DNA from: Miltoncostaeaceae bacterium
GTDB lineage: Bacteria; Actinomycetota; Thermoleophilia; Miltoncostaeales; Miltoncostaeaceae
DNA: 5,407 nt
NCBI GenBank assembly: GCA_030598075.1
Contig: JAUVQP010000109.1
Coordinates: 1-5,407 of the forward strand
Direction of reading: 5' to 3'
Part shown: positions 1 through 5,407 of the stretch, in pieces
How positions within the stretch are numbered: position 1 is the first letter of the stretch
Layout of the letters: the number at the start of each line of letters is the position of its first letter
The notes under the pieces: model-generated
What the model saw: only the letters and a program-made list of their open reading frames with translations
What the model was told of the DNA's origin: nothing
The model's database searches: none
Made by a program: the position numbers and the translations under genes

Positions 1-1067
1 AGCTCCATGCGCCGCCGTACCGCCCCGCTCCGTTCGAGCCACTCGAGCAGGCGCGAGCGGGCCCGCGCGCTGCCCACCGTGGGCGAGTCGTCGAGAAGGA
101 TCGCCCAGCCCAGCTCGTCGCCGGAGGGAAGGCGGCTCAGAGCCTCGGCGGCACGATGGCCGACCCAGAAGTCGCCGTCGCCGGCCAGGCGGCGATGGGC
201 TGGTTCCGCGTCGTCGCCGACCAGCAGGCCCAGCGCCGTCGCCGCCGCCGCCCTCGCGAACGGCGCGGGATCGTCGGCCAGCGCCCGCAGCCGATGCTCC
301 ACGCCCGCGGGGATCGGCGGGCCCAGACTGGCGAGGGCGAGGGCGCAGCGGCGCCGCACCTCCGGCGCCTCGTCGACGAGCCCGCCGGCGATGGCCTCGA
401 CCGCCATCCGATCTCCTCGGTATCCGGCGACCTCCGCGAGCGCACCGCGCGATCGGTTGTCCGCGTCCGCGATCGCCGCGGCGAGCGGTGGTCCCGCCGA
501 GGCGTCGAGACGCAGGATGGCTCCTCCCGCGATACCGAGCCCGATCCTTCCGTCGGTGAACGCCCGGATGAGGGCGCGCGCCCCGTCCGGCCCGCCGATC
601 CTCCCGAGCGCACCGGCCGCGGCGTCACGCACGCCGAACCGCGCGTCCCCGAGCCTTGAGATGAGCGGCGCGGCGGCTTCGTGGCTTCTCATCCGTCCCA
701 GGCGCCACGCGGCTTCGGCGCGTCGCCACGCCCTCCGGCTCCGGAGGTGCCTCATCTCGTCAGCGACGAACCCCTCGCGCTCGAGCCACTCGATCGCCCG
801 CTCTCGGCTCGACCCGCTGAACAGATCGAGCGCCTCGAGCGTCATGTCGCGGGAGACCCTCCGCGCGCGAGCCCCGCGCGGGCTCGCCGCCGGCGCGTCG
901 CCCAGCAGCACCGACAGCACGAGGGGAAGGAGTTCCTCCTCGACGGGCTCCCGGAGGGCCGCCTCGCGGTCGTAACGCCACCTCGACACCGCCATCGTCA
1001 GGAGGCCGCCCAGCGCCGCAAGCGCCGTGAGGCCGCCCGCCAGCCCGCCCACCACGAGCGGGCTCAC
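1..1067 (-). CDS. Membrane-anchored HEAT-repeat protein, 3' end cut off by window edge
   Basis: Reading the minus strand from GTG at 1067 gives 355 uninterrupted codons to the left edge. Residues 3-28 are one hydrophobic helix, followed at once by a basic stretch (RWRYDR). This predicts a signal anchor with the N-terminus outside and the bulk of the protein in the cytoplasm. Residues 33-110 are a charged helical region. From about 113 to at least 313 there are roughly six to seven helical-hairpin repeats of about 30 residues with HEAT/PBS-lyase character, for example 'DARFGVRDAAAGALGRIG' (141-158) and 'EAPEVRRRCALALASLG' (233-249). HEAT arrays act as protein-binding scaffolds and no catalytic motif is visible, so the partner is unknown. 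An in-frame TAG at 1088-1086 means the start must lie downstream of 1086, and GTG 1067 is the first good candidate. Its Shine-Dalgarno is weak, so translation is probably coupled to the receiver gene upstream. The family call is firm; the cellular role is unknown. Confidence 0.82.
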   Translation of the reverse strand, partial: MSPLVVGGLAGGLTALAALGGLLTMAVSRWRYDREAALREPVEEELLPLVLSVLLGDAPAASPRGARARRVSRDMTLEALDLFSGSSRERAIEWLEREGFVADEMRHLRSRRAWRRAEAAWRLGRMRSHEAAAPLISRLGDARFGVRDAAAGALGRIGGPDGARALIRAFTDGRIGLGIAGGAILRLDASAGPPLAAAIADADNRSRGALAEVAGYRGDRMAVEAIAGGLVDEAPEVRRRCALALASLGPPIPAGVEHRLRALADDPAPFARAAAATALGLLVGDDAEPAHRRLAGDGDFWVGHRAAEALSRLPSGDELGWAILLDDSPTVGSARARSRLLEWLERSGAVRRRME

Positions 1068-1425
1068 CGTGCCGCCCCATGCCCGCTAGCCAGCCCGCGA
1101 CCTCGTCGGGATCGACCGGCAGCGTCATGACCGCGTCGGCCCCGGCGCGCCGAGCCGGGCCCCGCTCCTCTTTCCGGTGGCTTGGCGTCAGCGCCAGAAT
1201 CGCCGCCGGAGCCGCTGTGCGAACGCTGAGCTGACGGCGCAGCTCCAGCCCCGGAACGCCCGCGCCACTCGCCCCGATGACGTACGCGTCGTGCGGGTCG
1301 TCGAGCACCCCTTCCGACGCCGCCGCCTCGCCGTCGGTCGTCGAGACCTCGTGGCCGTCCCGGCGAAGACGCAGGGCGAGTGCCTCGCGGAGCAGTCGGT
1401 TGGGATGGGCGATGAGAACGCGCAC
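760..1425 (-). CDS. Degenerate (pseudo-)receiver domain protein; C-terminal part of the frame doubtful
   Basis: Residues 1-116 form a CheY-like receiver: beta1 'MRVLIAHPN', helix 1 'LLREALALRLRRDG', beta3 'DAYVIGAS', beta4 'AAILALT', beta5 'ADAVMTLPVDP', then a final helix. The fold is complete but the chemistry is not. The beta1 acidic pair is His7-Pro8, the phospho-acceptor position is Gly51, and the usual Lys before the cis-Pro is Leu102. Only Thr80 is kept. Phosphorylation by a histidine kinase is therefore unlikely, and a binding role is more plausible. Translation starts at GTG 1425 behind a strong AAAGGAG. The literal open frame continues to a stop at 760-762, but residues 117-221 are Gly/Ala/Arg/Pro-rich with no domain and overlap the HEAT gene by 308 nt. 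They look like off-frame reading of that gene. The real protein probably ends near 1064 with about 120 residues, the usual size of a stand-alone receiver. No DNA-binding output domain follows. Confidence is high for the domain and low for the 3' end. Confidence 0.6.
   Translation of the reverse strand: MRVLIAHPNRLLREALALRLRRDGHEVSTTDGEAAASEGVLDDPHDAYVIGASGAGVPGLELRRQLSVRTAAPAAILALTPSHRKEERGPARRAGADAVMTLPVDPDEVAGWLAGMGRHGEPARGGRAGGRPHGACGAGRPPDDGGVEVALRPRGGPPGARRGGTPSPRAVGAAGRRAGGEPARGSRAEGLPRHDARGARSVQRVEPRAGDRVARARGVRR
1064..1080 (-). other. Probable frame break at the receiver/HEAT junction (GGGG run and GTGA overlap)
   Basis: On the minus strand the receiver reads into ATG GGG CGG CAC at 1080-1069. 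Adding one G to the GGGG run at 1078-1075 would give Met-Gly-Ala-Ala-Arg and then TGA at 1066-1064. That TGA overlaps the HEAT start codon as GTGA, a common translational-coupling arrangement. Removing one G would instead fuse the receiver in frame to the HEAT protein. As written, neither happens and the receiver frame continues to 760. The basic residues just after the HEAT protein's membrane helix place its C-terminal side inside, which favours two separate proteins over a fusion. Confidence 0.5.
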
Positions 1426-1435
1426 GATGGTCCTG

Positions 1436-1442
1436 CTCCTTT
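1436..1442 (-). promoter_or_regulatory. Ribosome binding site of the receiver gene
   Basis: The minus strand reads AAAGGAG, ten bases before GTG 1425. It is the clearest Shine-Dalgarno in the window and decides the GTG start for the receiver gene. Neither plus-strand gene has a comparable site. Confidence 0.7.
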
Positions 1443-1464
1443 GAGCGGAAAGGGGTGCGCCGGC

Positions 1465-1486
1465 GTGAGCGATCGAGGACGCTCAC
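1465..1486. promoter_or_regulatory. Perfect inverted repeat in the divergent intergenic gap (possible operator or leader hairpin)
   Basis: GTGAGCG at 1465-1471 and CGCTCAC at 1480-1486 are exact reverse complements separated by eight bases. The element lies 40 bp upstream of the receiver start and 93 bp upstream of the transporter start, in the only divergent gap of the window, a position suited to an operator controlling one or both units. It could also fold as a hairpin in the receiver leader transcript. No convincing -35/-10 pair was found in the 1426-1578 gap, so the promoters remain unplaced. Seven-base arms are short for GC-rich DNA, and chance is a real alternative. Confidence 0.3.
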
Positions 1487-1578
1487 GGAGTTGGCGGAAC
1501 ACCCGGCGCGCCGCCTGGCCAACGGCTTCCGCTCCATCTGCTTTGATCCCGCTGGTGCCGCACTCCGCCGCCTCGCCG

Positions 1579-3864
1579 ATGGGCAGACACATCGGCCCGC
1601 TCGCCCGGCTGGCGCGGGCCTGCGCGAGGCACCGGTGGATCACCATCGGCTCGTGGGTCGTGGCGGCCGTCGTCATCGCGGTGGCCGCCGCCACCGTGGG
1701 CGGCACCCTGGTCGACGAGTTCACCATTCCGAACTCCGACGCCCAGCGTGCCCAGGACCTACTGGAGGCGCAGTTCCCGTCGCAGTCCGGCGAAGCGGCT
1801 CAGTTGGTGTTCGCCACCGAGAGCGGAAAGCTCGACGAGGGGCAGCACAAGGCGGCCATCGACGAGGCGCTCCAGCGCTCGTCGGGCATTGCCGGCGTGG
1901 TGGCCGTGGGCGATCCGTTCGCCGGCGAGGGTGGGGCCGTCAGCGAGAGCGGCCAGATCGCCTTCGCGGACGTGCAGTTCGACGAGCAGAGCTTCGAGGT
2001 GCCGCTGTCCGACGTCGAGCAGCTCGAGGACCAGGTGCGCGAGGCCGTCGACGGATCCGGCGTCGAGGTCCAGTTCACCGGTCCGGTCATCCAGAACTCC
2101 GAGCCACCGGACACGGGCACCTCGGAGCTCATCGGGATCGTCGTCGGCTTCATCATCCTGCTCCTCGTTCTGCGCACCGTCCTCGCCGGGGTGCTTCCGA
2201 TCGTCATGGCGCTCATCGCCGTGGTGCTGGGGTTGCTGCTTCTCACGCTCGCGGCGGCGCTCACCAACTTCAACACCATCACGCCGGTCCTGGCGACGAT
2301 GCTCGGCCTGGGGGTGGGCATCGACTACTCGTTGTTCATCCTCACGCGCTACCGCCAGGCCTTGGCCGAGGGCGCCGCCCCGCCGGACGCCGCCGCGTTC
2401 GCCGCGTCCACCGCCGGGCGGGCCGTCGTGTTCGCCGGTATCACCGTCGCGGTGTCGATCTCCTCGCTCGCGGTCATCGGCATCGACTTCATCACCAAGC
2501 TCGGCCTGGGCGCCGCGATCACCGTGCTCACGTCGGTGCTGGCCGCGATCACGCTTCTCCCCGCGCTCCTCAGCCTGCTCAGCAGGTGGCTCGATTTCCG
2601 CTTTTGGCGTGCGCTCTTGGGCCTTCTCAGCCGGCTGTTTAGGTTCCGCTGGCCACCCGACGAGTTCCGCTGGCCGCCTTGGTGGAAGGCGCCCGACGAC
2701 TCCCCGGCCGCTCAGCACGCCTCGGTCTTCGGCCGGTGGGGTCGCTTCGTCACCAAGCGCCCCTGGGTGACGGTCGTCGCGACCCTTGCCGTGCTCGGTG
2801 TGCTGGCCCTCCCCGTTCTCTCCATCCAGATCGGCTCCTCCGACGCGGGCACCAACCCGCCCGGCACGACGACGCGCCAGGCGTATGACCTGCTCGCGCA
2901 GGGTTTTGGGCCCGGCTTCAACGGGCCGCTCATCGTGGCGGTCAGCGAGGGAAGCGACCCCGGCGCGGCAGACGCGCTCGCCAAGGCGTTCCCCGGTGAT
3001 CCGGACGTGGCGTCGGTGCCCCCGCCGGTGTTCAACGAGAGCCGGTCCACGGCCGTGGTCACGGTGTTCCCCAAGACGTCGCCGCAGTCGTCACAGACCA
3101 GCGACCTGGTCGAGCGCGCCCGCGAGGACATCATCCCCGGCGCCCTCGCCGGAACCGATGCCGTCGCGTACGTCGGTGGTCAGACGGCCGCGTTCGACGA
3201 CGCGGCCGCGCAGATCTCCGACCGCGCCGGCTACTTCCTGCTGGCGGTCATCGGCATCACCTTCCTGCTTCTCTCCATGACGTTCCGCTCGGCGGTCATT
3301 CCCATCAAGGCGTCGCTCACCACCTTGCTCTCGGCGCTGGCCGCCTTCGGCCTCCTCACCGCGGTCTTCCAGTGGGGCTGGCTCCAGGGGCTCATCGGGC
3401 TCGACCGGACCGGTCCCATCGAGTCGTTCCTGCCGGTCATCGTGTTCTCGATCCTGTTCGGCCTCTCGATGGACTACGAGGTGTTCCTGGTGAGCCGCAT
3501 CCGCGAGCTGTACACGAAGGGCGCCGCGCCGCGCGATGCCGTCACGAACGGCGTGGCGGCCATCGGGAAGGTGGTCGCCGCCGCGGCGCTGATCATGTCG
3601 GTGGTGTTCCTGTCGTTCATGCTGGGCGACGACCGAATCATCAAGGAGTTCGGGCTCGCCCTGGGCGCTGCGGTCCTGATCGACGCCTTCGTCGTGCGGC
3701 TGACGCTGGTGCCGGCCCTCATGTATCTGCTCGACGAGAGGGCGTGGTACATGCCCCGCTGGCTCGACTGGGCGCTTCCCGACATCACGATCGAGCCGCC
3801 CGAGGCCGACTCTCCGGTGGGCGAGCCGGTCACGGCGGCCACGGCGCGGCCCGAGAGCGGGTAG
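1579..3864 (+). CDS. MMPL/RND-family transporter, 12 membrane helices
   Basis: This 761-residue inner-membrane protein belongs to the MMPL branch of the RND superfamily, which moves lipids and other hydrophobic molecules using the proton gradient. It shows the duplicated RND layout: helix 1 (about 21-42), extracytoplasmic loop (43-181), helices 2-6 (182-335), a cytoplasmic linker, helix 7 (395-416), a second large loop (417-549) and helices 8-12 (550-714). The signature Asp-Tyr pairs of helices 4 and 10, the proton-relay residues in MmpL3-type proteins, are both present: D249-Y250 in 'GLGVGIDYSLFILTRYR' and D632-Y633 in 'FGLSMDYEVFLVSRIRE'. Length and intact motifs point to a functional full-length protein. 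ATG 1579 is chosen because 'RHRW' just before helix 1 is typical of the family. GTG 1555 in frame is an alternative, and the frame stays open further upstream only antisense to the receiver gene. No Shine-Dalgarno is visible. The substrate cannot be told from sequence; the VanW neighbour suggests an envelope role. Confidence 0.9.
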   Translation: MGRHIGPLARLARACARHRWITIGSWVVAAVVIAVAAATVGGTLVDEFTIPNSDAQRAQDLLEAQFPSQSGEAAQLVFATESGKLDEGQHKAAIDEALQRSSGIAGVVAVGDPFAGEGGAVSESGQIAFADVQFDEQSFEVPLSDVEQLEDQVREAVDGSGVEVQFTGPVIQNSEPPDTGTSELIGIVVGFIILLLVLRTVLAGVLPIVMALIAVVLGLLLLTLAAALTNFNTITPVLATMLGLGVGIDYSLFILTRYRQALAEGAAPPDAAAFAASTAGRAVVFAGITVAVSISSLAVIGIDFITKLGLGAAITVLTSVLAAITLLPALLSLLSRWLDFRFWRALLGLLSRLFRFRWPPDEFRWPPWWKAPDDSPAAQHASVFGRWGRFVTKRPWVTVVATLAVLGVLALPVLSIQIGSSDAGTNPPGTTTRQAYDLLAQGFGPGFNGPLIVAVSEGSDPGAADALAKAFPGDPDVASVPPPVFNESRSTAVVTVFPKTSPQSSQTSDLVERAREDIIPGALAGTDAVAYVGGQTAAFDDAAAQISDRAGYFLLAVIGITFLLLSMTFRSAVIPIKASLTTLLSALAAFGLLTAVFQWGWLQGLIGLDRTGPIESFLPVIVFSILFGLSMDYEVFLVSRIRELYTKGAAPRDAVTNGVAAIGKVVAAAALIMSVVFLSFMLGDDRIIKEFGLALGAAVLIDAFVVRLTLVPALMYLLDERAWYMPRWLDWALPDITIEPPEADSPVGEPVTAATARPESG
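2643..2675 (+). repeat. 21-bp in-frame tandem duplication inside the transporter gene
   Basis: GTTCCGCTGGCC occurs at 2643-2654 and again at 2664-2675, exactly 21 bases apart. It encodes FRWPP twice (residues 356-360 and 363-367) in the cytoplasmic linker between helices 6 and 7. The reading frame is preserved. The segment continues into WWK, giving an unusually aromatic and proline-rich patch. Confidence 0.6.
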
Positions 3865-3907
3865 TCGGGTCACGACCGCGGGGTTCGTGTTGGCCCCGGG
3901 GCGCCCA

Positions 3908-3913
3908 TAGCAT
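3908..3913 (+). promoter_or_regulatory. Candidate -10 element (TAGCAT) of the VanW gene
   Basis: TAGCAT fits the actinobacterial TANNNT consensus. It ends nine bases before ATG 3923, so transcription would begin at or within about three bases of the start codon, giving a leaderless or nearly leaderless mRNA. This would explain the missing Shine-Dalgarno. No convincing -35 hexamer lies at the usual spacing, and one hexamer match is weak evidence. Confidence 0.3.
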
Positions 3914-3922
3914 TCCGCGCCG

Positions 3923-5407
3923 ATGCGTCGGCGCTGGCCCATGGGTTCCCACGCGACCGTGGGCCTCGTGGGGGCGCTCGCGCTCCTCGTGGCGGTTGCC
4001 GCCACCGCCGGGGTGCGCGCGCTGGACGACCCTCTCGACCGGATTCCGGCGGGGGTCCACGTGGGCCCGGTTGACGTCAGCGGGCTGACCATCGCACAGG
4101 CCGAGGGAGCCCTCCGCGCCCGTGCCGACGAGTTTCGGCCGGGGGGCTTCGTGCTGCTGAGAGCCCCGGACGCGCCGCGCTTCGGCATGCGGGTGTCGAC
4201 CGAGAGGCTGGGCGCGGCTCCCCGCATCAAGCGCGCTGCGATCGAGGCGGCGGCGGAGCGCCCCGCCTTCGGCTCCCGGGTGCTCGCTCAGATCGGAGCA
4301 CCCCGGCGCCGCACCGTGGCCATGCGGTACCGGGTCGGAGAGCGGCCCGTCAACGCGGTCATCCGCCGAGCGCGGGCCCGTCTGGAGCGCAGCCCGGTCG
4401 ACGCACGCGTTCGCCTGCGCGGCGCGCGCTTCGTGCTCGTGCCCTCGCGCCGCGGTCGGCGGGTCCGGCGCGAGGATCTGCGGGCGCGCCTGCGCCACCT
4501 CCCGTCCGCGATCGAGGTGGGCGTGGTGTCGGTCCCGCCCCGCGTCGCCGACCGGACCGCGCGCGCCGCGGCCCGTCGCGCCAACCGGATCGTCCGGGCG
4601 CCGGTCACGGTGATCGCCGCCGGCAGGCGGGCCGGGCTCGACCGACCGGCGCTTCGGCGGGCGATCCGCTTCACCCGCGTCGGGCGCCGCGTCCGGGTCT
4701 CGCTCGACGCGACCGAGGTGGAGCGGTCTCTCCTGCCGGGCCTCCGTGGCGCCACCGTCAGATCCGTCTCGGCGCGTTTCGTCGTCGCCGGCGAACGCGT
4801 CACGCTCACCCCGGGCGTCGACGGCCGGGCGATCGATTGGAAGGTCACCGCCCGGCGCATCGCGGCCCGTCCCGGCGCGGCCACGATTCGTGCGCGCGTC
4901 GTCGTCAGCGAGCCCGACCTCACCACCGAGGAGGCTCACCGGCTCCGCATCCGCGAGCTCGTGTCCGAGTTCACGACCAACTACTCCTGCTGCCCGCCGC
5001 GCGTCGCCAACATCAGGCTGGGAGCCGAGGCGATCGACGGCACCATCGTCCCTCCGGGCGGCACCTTCTCGCTCAACGAGGCCATGGGCGAGCGCACCCG
5101 CGAGCGCGGCTTCGTTCCGGCGCCGCAGATCAACGCCGGCAAGCTGGAGGATGCCGTCGGCGGGGGCGTCAGCCAGATCGCCACCACGGTTTTCAACGCC
5201 GCCTGGTTCGCCGGGGTCAGGCTGGTGGCGCACACCCCGCACCAGTTCTACATCTCGCGCTATCCGCCCGGCCGGGAGGCCACGGTCAGCTTCGGAGGAC
5301 CCGAGCTGATCTGGGTCAACGACTGGCCGGCGGGCGTCCTGGTGAAGGCCGAGGCCGACGACTCGGGCATCACCGTCCGCCTCTACTCGTCCAAGCTCGG
5401 GCGCAGG
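3923..5407 (+). CDS. VanW-family cell-wall protein with peptidoglycan-binding-like repeats, 3' end cut off
   Basis: The frame is open for 495 codons from ATG 3923 to the right edge. Residues 1-10 are basic and 11-33 form one membrane helix, so this is a membrane-anchored extracytoplasmic protein. 'IPAGVHVGPVDVSGLT' (41-56) is the usual entry to VanW-type proteins. Two Arg-rich repeats follow (about 139-205 and 258-335) with matching 'ARFVL/V...GR' cores (168-180 and 284-303), resembling the putative peptidoglycan-binding domain PF12229. The VanW domain spans about 350-482: 'FTTNYSCCPPRVANIRLG' (350-367), 'PPGGTFSLNEAMGERT' (377-392), 'GGGVSQIATTVFNAAWF' (413-429) and 'PHQFYISRYPPGREATV' (439-455). 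VanW takes its name from a vanB-type vancomycin-resistance accessory gene of unknown biochemical role, and here no van genes are nearby, so resistance should not be inferred. The canonical Cys of GGGVCQ is Ser417. ATG 3941 (Met7) is an alternative start. The gene lies 58 bp after the transporter and may be co-transcribed or have its own promoter. Confidence 0.88.
   Translation, partial: MRRRWPMGSHATVGLVGALALLVAVAATAGVRALDDPLDRIPAGVHVGPVDVSGLTIAQAEGALRARADEFRPGGFVLLRAPDAPRFGMRVSTERLGAAPRIKRAAIEAAAERPAFGSRVLAQIGAPRRRTVAMRYRVGERPVNAVIRRARARLERSPVDARVRLRGARFVLVPSRRGRRVRREDLRARLRHLPSAIEVGVVSVPPRVADRTARAAARRANRIVRAPVTVIAAGRRAGLDRPALRRAIRFTRVGRRVRVSLDATEVERSLLPGLRGATVRSVSARFVVAGERVTLTPGVDGRAIDWKVTARRIAARPGAATIRARVVVSEPDLTTEEAHRLRIRELVSEFTTNYSCCPPRVANIRLGAEAIDGTIVPPGGTFSLNEAMGERTRERGFVPAPQINAGKLEDAVGGGVSQIATTVFNAAWFAGVRLVAHTPHQFYISRYPPGREATVSFGGPELIWVNDWPAGVLVKAEADDSGITVRLYSSKLGRR

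Noticed and set aside
7..975. Long open plus-strand frame opposite the HEAT gene
   Set aside because: Its product is low-complexity Ser/Arg/Ala with no domain, while the opposite strand encodes clear HEAT repeats over the same bases. It is a GC-rich shadow frame.
1496..1500. GGAAC as an ECF sigma factor -35 element
   Set aside because: No matching -10 (CGTC/CGTT-like) is found at the expected spacing downstream.
1177..1578. N-terminal extension of the transporter by 134 codons
   Set aside because: The extra sequence is antisense to the receiver gene and the gap, resembles no MMPL N-terminus, and would precede the typical start just before helix 1.
1455..2642. Long open plus-strand frame overlapping the transporter
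   Set aside because: It is His/Arg/Gly-rich without membrane helices; the transporter frame contains both Asp-Tyr motifs and 12 helices.
3879..3898. CGGGG/CCCCG hairpin after the transporter stop as a terminator
   Set aside because: The stem has only five strong pairs and no T-run follows, so it is not a convincing intrinsic terminator.
3091..4230. Long open minus-strand frame across the transporter end and VanW start
   Set aside because: It overlaps two well-supported plus-strand genes and has no domain or plausible start signal.
3830..5242. 470-codon open minus-strand frame opposite the VanW gene
   Set aside because: The product is Arg/Gly/Asp/Pro-rich with no recognisable fold, and the plus strand holds the conserved VanW motifs throughout. 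Length alone is not evidence at this GC content.
3923..5407. VanW homology as evidence of vancomycin resistance
   Set aside because: VanW-domain proteins are widespread in Gram-positive bacteria, and no ligase, dehydrogenase or dipeptidase of a van cluster is present in the window.

Overview
This GC-rich window has coding statistics typical of a high-GC actinobacterium. The pairing of a 12-helix MMPL transporter with an actinobacterial-style VanW protein fits Actinomycetota, possibly the Thermoleophilia/Solirubrobacterales side, but that placement is inference. There is no sign of phage, IS, CRISPR, tRNA or rRNA.

Layout: two units diverge from a gap of about 150 bp (1426-1578). Leftward (minus strand) are a small receiver-like protein (GTG start at 1425, good Shine-Dalgarno) and then a membrane-anchored HEAT-repeat protein (GTG start at 1067), which is open to the left edge. 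The receiver has lost its acidic pair, its phospho-acceptor Asp and its conserved Lys, so it looks like a pseudo-receiver. Its reading frame does not stop where the domain ends but runs about 300 nt into the HEAT gene. One extra G in a GGGG run at 1075-1078 would end it at a TGA overlapping the HEAT GTG (GTGA), which suggests an indel, a sequencing error or a frameshift site.

Rightward (plus strand) are a 761-residue MMPL/RND-type transporter (1579-3864) and, after 58 bp, a VanW-family protein with an N-terminal membrane anchor and two peptidoglycan-binding-like repeats (3923 to beyond the right edge). Both plus-strand genes point to the cell envelope: export of a lipid or other hydrophobic substrate, and an extracytoplasmic cell-wall protein. 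The left pair looks like a phosphorylation-independent signalling/scaffold module. What it acts on lies outside the window or is unknown.

The most interesting items are the frame break at the receiver/HEAT junction and the degenerate receiver itself. Lesser items are a perfect inverted repeat in the divergent gap, a 21-bp in-frame tandem duplication in the transporter, a possible leaderless start for the VanW gene, and a Ser in place of Cys in the VanW core motif. I found nothing that clearly amounts to a new multi-gene system.
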